This document shows positions 16,741-26,050 of a stretch of 64,000 bases of DNA, piece by piece. Source of the stretch: Mycolicibacterium mucogenicum DSM 44124 (lineage in GTDB: Bacteria > Actinomycetota > Actinomycetes > Mycobacteriales > Mycobacteriaceae). The DNA lies in the NCBI RefSeq assembly GCF_005670685.2, contig NZ_CP062008.1, positions 744,001-808,000 of the forward strand. The letters run 5' to 3'. The position numbers and the translations under genes were made by a program. The notes beneath the pieces were generated by a model that was not told the origin of the DNA, did not search any database, and worked only from the letters and a program-made list of their open reading frames with translations. Numbering within the stretch: position 1 is the first letter of the stretch; every line of letters starts with the position of its first letter.

Positions 16741-17574
16741 CTACCGCCGGGCCCCGGTCCACACTTCGTCGTTTCGCGTCCGGCGCCTGGCCTCGGCGGC
16801 CTGATCCTTGACCCACATGTCTTCGAACCGCTGTCCCTCCGGCTCGCGGCGCAGCCGATTCATCGCCCGGCTCAGCCACTTCGGCGGGGTGGCCGGCTCG
16901 TACATCGGCAGCGCCGAGGCCAGGGAGTACAGCGTCTTCAACACCACGAACACCCCGAACATCCGGGCGGGGGAGTTGGTCACCGCGGCGGCGAATATGC
17001 CGAAGATCAGCGCGAGATGCACCACGCCGACCCGCCCGAAGCTCCGGTTGGCGGTCTGCTCGAGCAGCCCGAACGACCAGCGGCGCAGGTACGGCACATC
17101 CACCAGGAAATCGACCGCGACGATGACGAGCATCTGCAGGCAGCCGATGCCCGCGCTGCGCCAGTCCAGGCCGACGAGCTCGGCGTTCCCGTTGTGCGTG
17201 AGGATCAGCAGGATCACCGCGATGAAGACGCCGTGCGCCGCGCAGAACACCGCGTTGATGAAGAAGAACCCCTTGATGAAAGAGCCGGGCTTGCCCTGGG
17301 CCTCGATTGCTCCTCGCGTGCGCACCGGACCTTTCGACTGCGGCGCTTCGTACCGGAAATGGCCGCGGCGCGGATTCCACCGCTGCTGCAGGACGCCGCG
17401 GGCGTACATGAACAGCAGTCCGACGACGGTCTCGAACCAGTAGACGATCAACGTCGTCGCCGCGGACCACTCCTGCGTGAACCAGCCGACCGCGGGAATC
17501 GCGTTGGCCGCGACGAGCGTCAACACATGGGCGAACTGATTCGCCCGGGGTTGTTCAGGCGCAGTGGGCGGCAC
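16741..17574 (-). CDS. Polytopic membrane protein, DUF6498-like
   Basis: A 277-residue integral membrane protein with about six hydrophobic segments, beginning FAHVLTLVAANAIPAVGWF and including VYWFETVVGLLFMYARG, the type of motif seen in DUF6498 proteins. Function unknown. The C-terminus is cytosolic, charged and Arg-rich. GTG 17574 is preferred; a frame open to GTG 17640 would add a Cys/Arg-rich leader unlike a membrane protein N-terminus. Neither start has a good RBS. It lies 18 bp upstream of accD3 on the same strand and could be co-transcribed, and is divergent from echA6. Confidence 0.7.
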   Translation of the reverse strand: MPPTAPEQPRANQFAHVLTLVAANAIPAVGWFTQEWSAATTLIVYWFETVVGLLFMYARGVLQQRWNPRRGHFRYEAPQSKGPVRTRGAIEAQGKPGSFIKGFFFINAVFCAAHGVFIAVILLILTHNGNAELVGLDWRSAGIGCLQMLVIVAVDFLVDVPYLRRWSFGLLEQTANRSFGRVGVVHLALIFGIFAAAVTNSPARMFGVFVVLKTLYSLASALPMYEPATPPKWLSRAMNRLRREPEGQRFEDMWVKDQAAEARRRTRNDEVWTGARR

Positions 17575-17656
17575 GCGGCAATCGTCGCACCTGAACACCG
17601 GCGGTACTGCGCAACGCGGCGCGACGCTCGGTCGTCGCACCGCCTAGGCTGGCCCA

Positions 17657-18391
17657 ATGATCGGAGTGACCCGGGACGGCAATGTCCTGACCCTGGAAAT
17701 GCAGCGCCCCGAGCGGCGCAACGCGCTGAACGCCGCGCTCGTCGACGGCGTCCGCGAAGAAATCGAGAAGGCCTCGCCCTCGGATACCCGCGCGATCGTG
17801 CTGACCGGGCAGGGCACCGTGTTCAGCGCCGGCGCCGACCTGTCCGACGCCGAGGGCGTGGCCAAGGAACTGCCGGACAAGGCGCTGGCCCTGAACCTGG
17901 CGATCGACGCCAGCCCGATCCCGATCATCGCGGCACTCAACGGCCCCGCGATCGGCGCCGGCGTCATCCTGGCCATGATCTGCGACCTGCGGGTCGCCGC
18001 GCCGGGCGTGTTCTTCCAGTTCCCCATCGCCAAATACGGCCTGGCCCTCGACAACTGGAGCATCCGCCGGCTGACGTCCCTCGTCGGCCACGGCCGCGCC
18101 CGCGCCATGCTGCTCGCCGCCGAGCGTCTCGAGCTGGAGACCGCCCTGCAGACCGGCATGGTCAACCGCACCGGTTCGCTGGCCGACGCGCAGGCCTGGG
18201 CCGCCGAGATCGCCGGCTACGCGCCGCTGTCGCTGGCACACTCCAAGCGCGTGCTCAACGACGACGGTGCCTACGACACCGTCCGCGGCGAACACACCCG
18301 CATGTTCAACAAGGCCTGGGCCAGCCCGGACGTGATCGAGGCGCAGGTGGCCCGGTTCGAGAAGCGGGCGCCGAGGTTCCAGGGCGCCTGA
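17657..18391 (+). CDS. echA6: Enoyl-CoA hydratase/isomerase family protein EchA6
   Basis: A 244-residue crotonase-fold protein with the oxyanion-hole motifs AGADLSD and [22 protein letters not shown]. The length and the accD3-echA6-MBL-ctpE order match M. tuberculosis Rv0905. EchA6 there is reported to bind long-chain acyl-CoA without hydratase activity and to deliver acyl chains to FAS-II in a complex with MmpL3; whether this protein does the same is inferred from orthology. The two hydratase catalytic glutamates are not evident at the usual places. The stop overlaps the next ATG (TGATG). Confidence 0.87.
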   Translation: MIGVTRDGNVLTLEMQRPERRNALNAALVDGVREEIEKASPSDTRAIVLTGQGTVFSAGADLSDAEGVAKELPDKALALNLAIDASPIPIIAALNGPAIGAGVILAMICDLRVAAPGVFFQFPIAKYGLALDNWSIRRLTSLVGHGRARAMLLAAERLELETALQTGMVNRTGSLADAQAWAAEIAGYAPLSLAHSKRVLNDDGAYDTVRGEHTRMFNKAWASPDVIEAQVARFEKRAPRFQGA

Positions 18392-19506
18392 TGCTGCGAC
18401 GGGCACTGCGGCTGATGTGGGGAACGGCGGCGCTGGTAGCCGGAGGCTGGGTGGTGCGGGCGCTCAATGGGGCGCCCGCCGCGCTCGGCGCCGGCCCCGT
18501 GGACATCAACGCGGTGGCGGCCAACTCGCCCAACTATCACGACGGGGTGTTCGTCAACCTCGAGCCGCCGTCCGGCACCGAGCTGAGCCGGGAGCAGCAG
18601 GCCGGGCTGGTGCGGGAACTGCTGACCAGCAGCGCCGTGCAGCGCCCGCCCATGCCCATCCCGCTGGTGGTCCCCGATCCCGGTCTCCCGGCCGGGGATC
18701 TCGCGGTCACGTGGTACGGGCATTCCTCGGCGCTGATCGAGATCGACGGCTACCGCGTGCTGGCCGACCCGGTCTGGAGCCGACGGTGCTCACCGTCGCG
18801 CCGGGTGGGTCCGCAGCGGCTCCATGAGGTGCCCGCGCCGCTTGAGGCGCTGCCGGCCGTCGACGCGGTGATCATCAGCCACGACCATTACGACCACCTC
18901 GACATCGACACCGTCACGCAGCTGGCCAGCATGCAGCGGGCCAAGTTCTTCGTGCCGCTCGGCATCGGCGCGCACCTGCGGTGGTGGGGCATCCCGGCCG
19001 AGCGCATCGTCGAACTCGACTGGAACCAGAGCGCCAAGCTCGGCGAGCTGACCCTCGTCTGCACCCCGGCCCGGCATTTCTCGGGACGCTTCCTGACCCG
19101 CAACACCACGCTGTGGGCGTCGTGGGCGTTGATCGGCCCGCAGCACCGGGCGTTCTTCGGCGGCGACACCGGCTACACCAAGAGCTTCGGAGACATCGGC
19201 GCCGACTACGGGCCGTTCGATCTGACCCTCATGCCCATCGGTGCGTACCACCCGGGCTGGCCGGACATCCACATGAACCCCGAGTTCGCGGTGCGGGCGC
19301 ATCGCGATGTGACCGACAGCGGCCTGCTGGTGCCGATCCACTGGGCGACGTTCCGGCTGGCTCCGCACCCGTGGTCCGAGCCGGTCGAGCGCATGATCAT
19401 CGCCGCGCGCGACGAATCGGTGGACGTGGCCGTGCCGATGCCGGGCCAACGGGTGGAGCCGGCCCGGCTGCCGGGCCTCGATGAGTGGTGGCGGCCGTCT
19501 CAATAG
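18391..19506 (+). CDS. Membrane-anchored metallo-beta-lactamase-fold hydrolase (NAPE-PLD-like, Rv0906 type)
   Basis: A 371-residue protein with an N-terminal hydrophobic segment (about residues 5-25, likely signal anchor) followed by an MBL fold. The metal motif ISHDHYDHLD gives HxHxDH, preceded by VTWYGHSSALIEIDGYRVLADPVW, typical of the NAPE-PLD/UlaG branch. Further ligands are in ARHFSGR, FFGGDTGYT and IHWATF. These enzymes cleave phosphodiester bonds of lipids or related substrates; the native substrate is not known. The length agrees with Rv0906. ATG 18391 is translationally coupled to echA6. The frame stays open for about 3 kb upstream, but that stretch is antisense to accD3. Confidence 0.87.
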   Translation: MLRRALRLMWGTAALVAGGWVVRALNGAPAALGAGPVDINAVAANSPNYHDGVFVNLEPPSGTELSREQQAGLVRELLTSSAVQRPPMPIPLVVPDPGLPAGDLAVTWYGHSSALIEIDGYRVLADPVWSRRCSPSRRVGPQRLHEVPAPLEALPAVDAVIISHDHYDHLDIDTVTQLASMQRAKFFVPLGIGAHLRWWGIPAERIVELDWNQSAKLGELTLVCTPARHFSGRFLTRNTTLWASWALIGPQHRAFFGGDTGYTKSFGDIGADYGPFDLTLMPIGAYHPGWPDIHMNPEFAVRAHRDVTDSGLLVPIHWATFRLAPHPWSEPVERMIIAARDESVDVAVPMPGQRVEPARLPGLDEWWRPSQ

Positions 19507-19507
19507 C

Positions 19508-19556
19508 GATTTGTGCACGATTTTCCGCGCCTGCCGCGGATTTTCGTGCACAAATC
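19508..19556. repeat. 49-bp palindromic repeat, copy 2 (intergenic)
   Basis: Same element as at 15991-16039, with loop CCTGC in place of CCCAC and otherwise identical over 49 bp. It begins one base after the stop of the MBL gene and ends 23 bp before ctpE. It may act as a transcript end or mRNA stability hairpin here. Confidence 0.9.
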
Positions 19557-19579
19557 CCGACTTCGTGGGGGAATGAAGC

Positions 19580-22006
19580 GTGACTGTCGACGATCCGGAA
19601 CGCAGCGTGACGACGGATCTCAGCGGTCTGTCGGATGCCGACGTCGCCCAGCGCGTCGCCGCCGGCCAGACCAACGACGTCCCGACGCGGGCCGCCCGCA
19701 GCGTCTCGGAGATCATCCGCGCCAACGTCTTCACCCGGATCAACGCGATCCTCGGGACGCTGTTCCTGATCGTGCTGGCGACGGGCTCGGTGATCAACGG
19801 GCTGTTCGGGCTGCTGATCGTCGCCAACAGCGCCATCGGCATCATCCAGGAGCTGCGGGCCAAACAGACGCTCGACCGGTTGGCGATCGTCGGGCAGGCA
19901 AAACCGTTGGTGCGCAGGCAGTCCGGCACAGCGGAGCGCCCGGCCGGCGAGGTGGTGCTCGACGACGTCATCGAACTCGGTCCGGGTGATCAGATCGTGG
20001 TCGACGGAATCGTGCTGGAAGCCGCCAACCTCGAGGTCGACGAGTCACTGCTCACCGGCGAGGCCGACCCCATCGACAAGGGCACCGACGACACCGTCAT
20101 GTCGGGCAGCTTCGTGGTCGCCGGGAGCGGTTCCTACCGTGCGACCAAAGTCGGCCGCGCGGCGTACGCCGCCCAATTGGCCGCCGAGGCAAGCAAATTC
20201 ACCCTGGTGAAGTCCGAGCTGCGCAGCGGCATCAACACCATCCTGCGGTTCATCACCTACCTGCTGTGGCCGGCCGGTGCGCTGATCATCTACACCCAGC
20301 TGTTCACCGTCACGGGCGTGGGCTGGAAGGAGTCCGTGCTGCGGACCGTCGGTGCCCTGGTGCCGATGGTGCCCGAAGGCCTGGTGCTGATGACGTCGCT
20401 GGCGTTCGCCGTCGGCGTGGTCCGGCTGGGCCGGCGGCAGTGCCTGGTGCAGGAGCTGCCGGCCATCGAAGGCCTGGCCCGCGTCGACGTGGTGTGCGCC
20501 GACAAGACCGGAACGCTGACCGAAAACGGTATGCGGGTCAGCGATCTGAGCACCTTCACGGCCTCGGACGGCACCGTCGCGGCTTCCGACGTCTTGGCGC
20601 AGATGGCGGCCGACGACGTCCGGCCCAACGCCAGCATGGCCGCCATCGCCGAGGCGTACAAGCTGCCGCCGGGCTGGACCCAGACCGCGAATGCGCCGTT
20701 CAAATCGGCGACCAAGTGGAGCGGGGTGTCCTACGGCGAGCACGGCAACTGGGTGCTCGGTGCGCCCGACGTCCTGCTCGCCGCCGGTTCACCCGAAGCC
20801 GAGCAGGCCGAACAGATCGGCGCGCAGGGCCTGCGGGTGCTGCTGCTCGGTTCCTCGGACCGGCCGGTCGACGCACCCGAGGCGCCCGGTGAGGTGACGC
20901 CCGCTGCGCTGGTGACCCTCGAGCAGCGCGTCCGTCCCGACGCTGGGGAGACGCTGGAGTACTTTGCGCAGCAACATGTCTCGGTGAAGGTGATCTCCGG
21001 TGACAACGCGGTGTCGGTGGGTGCGGTGGCCGGGTCGCTCGGACTGCACGGCGAGACCCTCGATGCCCGTCACCTGCCGGACGATCCGGAGCAGCTGGCT
21101 GAAACCGTCAGCGAATACACCACTTTCGGCCGTGTGCGGCCGGACCAGAAGCGCGCCATGGTGCATGCCCTGCAGTCCCGTGGCCACACTGTCGCGATGA
21201 CCGGCGACGGCGTCAACGATGTGCTGGCCCTCAAGGACGCCGACATCGGCGTCGCGATGGGATCGGGCAGCTCGGCGACGCGGGCCGTCGCGCAGATCGT
21301 CTTGCTGGACAACAAGTTCGCCACCCTGCCCTATGTGGTGGGGGAGGGTCGCCGCGTCATCGGCAACATCGAGCGGGTCTCGAACCTGTTCCTCACCAAG
21401 ACGGTGTACTCGGTGCTGCTCGCCGTGCTCGTGGGGCTGGCGGGCCTGTCCGCCCGGTTCTTCGGCACCGAGCCGGTGCTGTATCCGTTCCAGCCCATTC
21501 ACGTCACCATCGCGGCGTGGTTCACCATCGGTATTCCGGCGTTCGTGCTGTCGCTGGCGCCGAACAATGAACGGGCACACCACGGTTTCGTGCGCCGGGT
21601 GATGACGGCCGCGCTGCCGTCGGGCCTGGTGGTGGGTGCCGCGACGTTCGTCTCGTACCTGCTGGCCTACCACGGGAAGTACGCGGACGAGGTCCAGCAG
21701 AACCAGGCGTCCACCGCCGCGCTGATCACGCTGCTGGTATCGGCGGTGTGGGTGCTGGCGGTGGTGGCACGGCCGTACCAGTGGTGGCGCGTCGCGCTGG
21801 TCGCGGCGTCGGCGTTGGCGTACGTGGTGATTTTTTCGATTCCCTGGGCGCAGCAACAGTTCATGCTCGATCCGTCGAACCTGGCGCTGACCTCGGCGGC
21901 CGTCGGAATCGGGCTGGTGGGCGCCGGTGCGATCGAGGTGCTGTGGTGGCTGCAGGGCCGCTGGCTGGGCGAGCCGCGACGGTTGTGGCGAACCGATGAG
22001 CAATGA
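19580..22006 (+). CDS. ctpE: P-type cation ATPase CtpE
   Basis: An 808-residue P-type ATPase. The phosphorylation motif CADKTGTLT places the acyl-phosphate aspartate at residue 308. TGEADP is the actuator-domain motif, and [21 protein letters not shown] the hinge motif. Transmembrane helix 4 reads PMVPEGLVL, the PxPEG-type ion site of P2-like pumps rather than the CPC of heavy-metal pumps. In M. smegmatis CtpE has been reported as a Ca2+ uptake pump. The predicted start is GTG 19580 with a GGGGGAA purine run upstream. Position after the Rv0906-like gene fits the known mycobacterial order. Confidence 0.9.
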   Translation: MTVDDPERSVTTDLSGLSDADVAQRVAAGQTNDVPTRAARSVSEIIRANVFTRINAILGTLFLIVLATGSVINGLFGLLIVANSAIGIIQELRAKQTLDRLAIVGQAKPLVRRQSGTAERPAGEVVLDDVIELGPGDQIVVDGIVLEAANLEVDESLLTGEADPIDKGTDDTVMSGSFVVAGSGSYRATKVGRAAYAAQLAAEASKFTLVKSELRSGINTILRFITYLLWPAGALIIYTQLFTVTGVGWKESVLRTVGALVPMVPEGLVLMTSLAFAVGVVRLGRRQCLVQELPAIEGLARVDVVCADKTGTLTENGMRVSDLSTFTASDGTVAASDVLAQMAADDVRPNASMAAIAEAYKLPPGWTQTANAPFKSATKWSGVSYGEHGNWVLGAPDVLLAAGSPEAEQAEQIGAQGLRVLLLGSSDRPVDAPEAPGEVTPAALVTLEQRVRPDAGETLEYFAQQHVSVKVISGDNAVSVGAVAGSLGLHGETLDARHLPDDPEQLAETVSEYTTFGRVRPDQKRAMVHALQSRGHTVAMTGDGVNDVLALKDADIGVAMGSGSSATRAVAQIVLLDNKFATLPYVVGEGRRVIGNIERVSNLFLTKTVYSVLLAVLVGLAGLSARFFGTEPVLYPFQPIHVTIAAWFTIGIPAFVLSLAPNNERAHHGFVRRVMTAALPSGLVVGAATFVSYLLAYHGKYADEVQQNQASTAALITLLVSAVWVLAVVARPYQWWRVALVAASALAYVVIFSIPWAQQQFMLDPSNLALTSAAVGIGLVGAGAIEVLWWLQGRWLGEPRRLWRTDEQ

Positions 22007-22055
22007 AGAATGAGCACGTTCACCGGACAATCCGGCAATAGATAGGGTGGGAATC

Positions 22056-22268
22056 ATGGGATTTCTGGACAAGGTGAAGGACCTGGCGGCGCAGAACGCC
22101 GACAAGGTCGAGGCCGCTATCGAGAAGGTCGGCGACATCGTCGACGAGAAGACCGAAGGCAAGTTCAAGGGCGTTGTCGACAGCGCTCAGGAGGCGGCGA
22201 AGAAGGCCGTCGCAGGGGACCAGCCTGCCGCTGAGGCTCCTGCCGAGGGGACGCAAGAACAGCAGTAG
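22056..22268 (+). CDS. Small antitoxin-like protein, MT0933/Rv0909 family
   Basis: A 70-residue, highly charged, Ala/Lys/Glu-rich protein beginning MGFLDKVKDLAAQNADKVEA, with the repeated amphipathic helix pattern of the MT0933-like antitoxin family. ATG 22056 follows GGGTGGGA. It is paired with the SRPBCC gene starting 2 bp after its stop, as Rv0909-Rv0910 are in M. tuberculosis, a pair reported as a toxin-antitoxin module. A stress-protein-like role is an alternative because the sequence also resembles short CsbD/YtxH-like helical proteins. Confidence 0.75.
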   Translation: MGFLDKVKDLAAQNADKVEAAIEKVGDIVDEKTEGKFKGVVDSAQEAAKKAVAGDQPAAEAPAEGTQEQQ

Positions 22269-22270
22269 TC

Positions 22271-22708
22271 ATGGCAAAGCTCGCAAGTTCCATCGAAGTA
22301 CCGCTGTCGCCCGATAAGGCCTGGGAGGCAGCGTCGGACCTCTCCCGGTATGACGACTGGCTCTCCATCCACCGGATGTGGCGCAGCCGGTTGCCCGAGA
22401 CCTTGGGGAAGGGCACGCAGATCTCTTCCGTCGTCGAGGTCAAGGGCATGCTGAACCGGGTCGACTGGACCATCGTGCACTACAACCCGCCGGGATCGTT
22501 GACCCTCAACGGTGTCGGCAAGGGTGGGGTCCGGGTCAAGCTGATGGCCAAGATCACGCCGGCCGAAGCGGGTTCGAACGTGGCGTTCGACATCCACCTC
22601 GGCGGTCCGGCTCTGTTCGGCCCCATCGGCATGGTGGTGGCGGCCGCACTGCGGTCCGACATCCACCACTCGCTGGAGAAGTTCAAAGCGCTGTTCGCAT
22701 CGGTGTAG
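22271..22708 (+). CDS. SRPBCC/START-like protein, Rv0910-type toxin partner
   Basis: A 145-residue polyketide cyclase/START-fold protein: the N-terminal strand ASSIEVPLSPDKAWEAASDLSRYDDWL is the usual opening of SRPBCC proteins, followed by a pocket-forming beta sheet and a long C-terminal helix (HHSLEKFKALFASV). The order after the small antitoxin-like gene, with only 2 bp between stop and ATG, matches Rv0909-Rv0910, where the SRPBCC member is regarded as the toxin. The fold itself suggests lipid or hydrophobic ligand binding, so a toxin role is by analogy only. Confidence 0.8.
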   Translation: MAKLASSIEVPLSPDKAWEAASDLSRYDDWLSIHRMWRSRLPETLGKGTQISSVVEVKGMLNRVDWTIVHYNPPGSLTLNGVGKGGVRVKLMAKITPAEAGSNVAFDIHLGGPALFGPIGMVVAAALRSDIHHSLEKFKALFASV

Positions 22709-22727
22709 ACCCCGTCCAGCGCGCGGA

Positions 22728-22764
22728 GAAGGTGGCGAGAGTTTTTCGGATTCTCGCCACCTTC
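22728..22764 (+). terminator. Rho-independent-like terminator after the toxin-like gene
   Basis: GAAGGTGGCGAGA (22728-22740) and TCTCGCCACCTTC (22752-22764) form a perfect 13-bp stem with an 11-nt loop, followed by a short TTC run. It separates the ctpE-antitoxin-toxin group from the VOC gene. Confidence 0.8.
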
Positions 22765-22850
22765 TTCATGTTGAGGCCGCCGCGATGAGTTTTCTGCGGA
22801 GTGCTTGTCTGTATCGGTGACCACCCCGTCACTCGTCTAGGGAGAACATC

Positions 22851-23621
22851 ATGGCCACTCGTACTGCAACCCCGCTGGGCGCGCCCGTCTGGATCGACCT
22901 CGCCACCTCGGATGTGGCCGGCGCCCAGGCGTTCTACCGCACGGTGCTGGGTTGGGACTACGAAAATCCGGGGCCCGATTACGGCGGCTACATCAACGCC
23001 CGGCGCGACGGCCGCTACGTCGGCGGCATGATGGCGAGCGACCCGGCGTGGAACGCGCCCGACGCCTGGACCGTGTACCTGCACACCGCTGACATCCAGG
23101 CCACCATCGACGCCGCTGTCGCCGCCGGTGCCACCAACTGCATCCCGGCCATGGAGGTGCCCGAAAAGGGCTGGATGGCCATGCTGACCGACCCGACGGG
23201 CGCCTTCTTCGGGCTGTGGCAGCCGACCGGACACCAGGGCTTCGAGGCCTACGAGGAGCCCGGCGCCCCGGTGTGGTTCCAGCTCACCACGACCGACTTC
23301 GCCAAGGCCACCGAGTTCTACACGACGGTGTTCGGCTGGCAGCTGCAGGTCGAGGCCGACAGCCCCGAATTCCGCTACAGCAACGCCATCTTCGACGGCG
23401 AGCCGCTGATCGGCGTGATGGACGGCTCCGTCATTCCCGGCTTCGACCGTTCCACGTGGAACGTCTTCCTCGGCAGCGACGACGTCGACAAGACCATCGA
23501 ACTGATCACCGCCAACGGCGGCTCCGTCGTGCGCGCCGCCGAGGACACCCCGTACGGCCGGCTGGCGGCGGTCACCGATCCGACGGGCGCCGCGTTCAAC
23601 CTGTCGTCGATAAAGGGCTGA
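22851..23621 (+). CDS. Tandem VOC/glyoxalase-domain protein (Rv0911 type)
   Basis: A 256-residue protein made of two vicinal-oxygen-chelate modules. Each starts with the same pattern (GAPVWIDLATSDVAGAQAFY at about 8-27 and GAPVWFQLTTTDFAKATEFY at about 138-157) and ends with an LTDPTGAFFGLW- or VTDPTGAAFNL-type strand. The family includes dioxygenases, glyoxalases and antibiotic-binding proteins; no reaction can be assigned. AGGGAG lies upstream of the ATG. Location after the Rv0910-like gene agrees with Rv0911. Confidence 0.85.
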   Translation: MATRTATPLGAPVWIDLATSDVAGAQAFYRTVLGWDYENPGPDYGGYINARRDGRYVGGMMASDPAWNAPDAWTVYLHTADIQATIDAAVAAGATNCIPAMEVPEKGWMAMLTDPTGAFFGLWQPTGHQGFEAYEEPGAPVWFQLTTTDFAKATEFYTTVFGWQLQVEADSPEFRYSNAIFDGEPLIGVMDGSVIPGFDRSTWNVFLGSDDVDKTIELITANGGSVVRAAEDTPYGRLAAVTDPTGAAFNLSSIKG

Positions 23622-23628
23622 CGCCGAG

Positions 23629-23668
23629 CGTGAAGTAGATGGCGAGGATGCTCGCCATCTACTTCACG
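23629..23668. terminator. 18-bp bidirectional terminator hairpin
   Basis: CGTGAAGTAGATGGCGAG (23629-23646) and its exact complement (23651-23668) are separated by a GATG loop. It lies between convergent genes, and its right arm includes the stop codon of the HxlR gene. Confidence 0.85.
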
Positions 23669-24554
23669 TCGGTCGCTGCTCGATCTCGGACCCGCTCAGC
23701 GACTCCTGGCAGTGGTCGCAGGCCAGCTCGGCGTGGAATTCGTTGGCGCACCGCCAGTGGGTGACGAGCACTGCCGGGCCCTCGGGCGTGGCGAACCAGC
23801 GCTGCGCCCAGTCGAGAGCGGTGACGATGATGGGCAGCACCGCACGGCCCTTCTCGGTGAGGCGGTATCGCCCGTCGTTGACCGCCAGCACGTCGTTGGC
23901 CACCAGGATCTGCAGCCGGTCGGTCAGTGATCCCGGTGGGGCGCCGAGTTGGTCGGCGAAATCGGTGAATCGGGTGGTTCCCACGAATGCGGCCACCATG
24001 ATCGCGAACGACCACCGATTGCCGAGGATGCTCATGGTCTGCGGGAACAGCTCGGCCTGGCCGCCGCGGTCGCCGTGGGAGCGCCGCCGGGTCGCGGACA
24101 CCGGCATGGAGCGGGGCCACGATCCGCTCGGACCCCATTGCGCGACAAGGCTCTTCTCGTCGGCGAGGCTGCCGCAGGCACGGCAGGTCAGTGCGGGGCA
24201 GAAGGTGTGCCCGCAGAGTGTGTGCCGCATGGCGGGCAGGCTGTGTTCGGGCACCCACCGGCTTTCCCACGCCCAGATCGATACCAGCACCGGCCACAGC
24301 GACCGGCCGCGTCCCGTGAGCCGGTACTCGTGTCGGGGCGGATTCGACTGGTATTCAACACGGTTCAGCAGCCGGGCGTCGGTCATCATGGCGAGCCGCC
24401 GGCTGAGCACCGCATGGGAGATCGGCAGGCGCGCAGCGAACTCGGCGTACCGGGTGGCGCCCAGCGCGGCCTGCTGTGCGATCAGCAGGGTCCACTCGTC
24501 GCCGAGCAGGCCGAGCATCCGGCCGACGGCGTTGACATCCGGGCCGGGCGCCAT
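23664..24554 (-). CDS. Tandem HxlR-type winged-helix regulator
   Basis: A 296-residue protein with two HxlR DNA-binding domains in one chain. The first (about 8-100) has MLGLLGDEWTLLIAQQAALGATRYAEFAARL...HAVLSRRL. The second (about 175-270) has MSILGNRWSFAIMVAAFVGTTRFTDFADQL...PGSLTDRL followed by YRLTEKGRAVLPIIVTALDWAQRW. Cys-rich segments follow each (CGHTFCPALTCRACG; CDHCQE), which could bind metal. The ATG overlaps the carotenoid oxygenase stop (TGATG), so it is the last gene of that operon and may regulate it. HxlR proteins normally act as homodimers of single domains; this would form one by itself. Confidence 0.87.
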   Translation of the reverse strand: MAPGPDVNAVGRMLGLLGDEWTLLIAQQAALGATRYAEFAARLPISHAVLSRRLAMMTDARLLNRVEYQSNPPRHEYRLTGRGRSLWPVLVSIWAWESRWVPEHSLPAMRHTLCGHTFCPALTCRACGSLADEKSLVAQWGPSGSWPRSMPVSATRRRSHGDRGGQAELFPQTMSILGNRWSFAIMVAAFVGTTRFTDFADQLGAPPGSLTDRLQILVANDVLAVNDGRYRLTEKGRAVLPIIVTALDWAQRWFATPEGPAVLVTHWRCANEFHAELACDHCQESLSGSEIEQRPT

Positions 24555-26050
24555 CAGTCGCGCCAGCGCCGCAGCTCCGAGCCGGCGGCCCAGGTCGAAT
24601 GCGTGCCGCTCGATACCCTTTCGGGCAGTTGGAGTTTGCACACCGGGCCGTCGGCGACCCGCGCGGCGTCGAATACCAGGCAATAGGACTCGTCGGCGTT
24701 CATGTCGGTGGTGATGGTGACCAGGTAGCCGTCGTCCTCGCCGGTACTGCCGACACGCGGTGCCATGGCCGTCTCGCTGCCGAACACCCCGTCTTCGAAC
24801 GCGAACCGCTGTTCGGATCCCGTGTGCAGATCGTGCCGGACCAGACCGTCGAACAGGAACCAGCCGGGTTTTCCCGTCGCGGCGTAGACGTAGCGGTAGT
24901 CGCGGCCGGCGTTGGCGGCGTTGATCATGCCGAATTCGGTGATGCTGTCGGACAATTGCTCTTCGCGAGTCTGTCCGGTGGTGAGGTTGAACCGCCAGCG
25001 ATGGAGCCGGGTCTGCATCCCGTCGAGCGACAGGCCGCGAAAGATGTGCTGCCACTTGCGATCCATGCCGTTGTCGCTGCCCGCGCTCGGGGCGGGCTCG
25101 CCCTGGAAGAACCCGTCGAGCACGATTTCGTCACCGTCCTCGTAGGCATTGGTGAAGTGCAGAACATAGGTGCTGTCCGCCTCGAACCACCGCACGTCGT
25201 CGGGTGTGCCGCGCCGGGGCAGGACCGCGAACCGCGACGGGACATCGCGGTGCAGCCGTGGGATGTGCGTGTTCTGTTTGAGCAGTTCGGCATCCCAGAA
25301 CAACGGAAAGTCGTTGAGGATCACGAAGTTATCGGTGAACGCCATGTCGTGCGGCAGTCGCGGTCCGGGCAGTTCGACGTCGACGTAGTGCACCAGCGTG
25401 TTGGTGGCATCGACAACCCCGTAGTGCAGGTACGGCGCCTGCTTGCCGTAGTTGAAGAAGAGCAGTTCGCCGGTATGGTCGTCGGACTTCGGGTGCGCGG
25501 ATACCCCGAGGTCGGTGGGGAAACCGCCGCGCCAGTCCTCCTTGCCGAGGTTGTCGCCGGTGTACGGGTCGATGCGATACAGGTCGCCACACTGATAGAA
25601 ACTGGTGAGTGCCGTGCCGCGATGCACCGTCACGTCGGTGCTCGAGGCATCCTTCATGAAGGTGCGGGCGCCCCAACCGTGGTCCCGCTGGGCCAACTCG
25701 ACCGGCTCGGCGATGCCCGGCCACAGCGGACCACCCGCCTCGATCTCGGCGAGCAGTCCATCGGTGCGGACGAACCTGTTGCGGTAGAAGGCTTTTCCAT
25801 CCCGGAAGCCCACGATGTGCAGCATCCCGTCGCCGTCGAACGGATGGTAGAACTTGAACGCCGGATGCAACGGGTTCTCGGTGTTGCGCAGGTATACGCC
25901 GTCCAGGTCGGCGGGAATCTCGCCGGCAACGGCCGCCAGATCGTCGGCGTCCCACTCCGTTGTCTGCGGGCGCCAGGCTCCGGTGCGGTACGGGTGGTCG
26001 TCGTCTTCCGGCAGGGTGGACAGGTACTTGGCGACGACGTCGGTGTTCAT
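24554..26050 (-). CDS. Carotenoid cleavage oxygenase family protein (Rv0913c type)
   Basis: A 498-residue protein of the carotenoid/RPE65 oxygenase superfamily, which uses four histidines to hold Fe2+ at the axis of a seven-bladed propeller. Conserved pieces seen are DLDGVYLRNTENPLHPAFKFYHPFDGDGMLHIVGF, VSAHPKSDDHTGELLFFNYG, ELPGPRLPHDMAFTDNFVILNDFPLFW and a C-terminal THSTW. The first three contain the candidate ligand histidines. It would cleave a C=C bond of an apocarotenoid or stilbene-like molecule. AGGAGG precedes ATG 26050. The ATG overlaps the thiolase stop (ATGA). Confidence 0.87.
   Translation of the reverse strand: MNTDVVAKYLSTLPEDDDHPYRTGAWRPQTTEWDADDLAAVAGEIPADLDGVYLRNTENPLHPAFKFYHPFDGDGMLHIVGFRDGKAFYRNRFVRTDGLLAEIEAGGPLWPGIAEPVELAQRDHGWGARTFMKDASSTDVTVHRGTALTSFYQCGDLYRIDPYTGDNLGKEDWRGGFPTDLGVSAHPKSDDHTGELLFFNYGKQAPYLHYGVVDATNTLVHYVDVELPGPRLPHDMAFTDNFVILNDFPLFWDAELLKQNTHIPRLHRDVPSRFAVLPRRGTPDDVRWFEADSTYVLHFTNAYEDGDEIVLDGFFQGEPAPSAGSDNGMDRKWQHIFRGLSLDGMQTRLHRWRFNLTTGQTREEQLSDSITEFGMINAANAGRDYRYVYAATGKPGWFLFDGLVRHDLHTGSEQRFAFEDGVFGSETAMAPRVGSTGEDDGYLVTITTDMNADESYCLVFDAARVADGPVCKLQLPERVSSGTHSTWAAGSELRRWRD

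Noticed and set aside
15433..19506. Plus-strand open frame of 1357 codons
   Set aside because: Only the last 371 codons (from 18391) form a real gene. The rest is antisense to accD3 and out of frame with echA6; open frames like this are common in GC-rich DNA.
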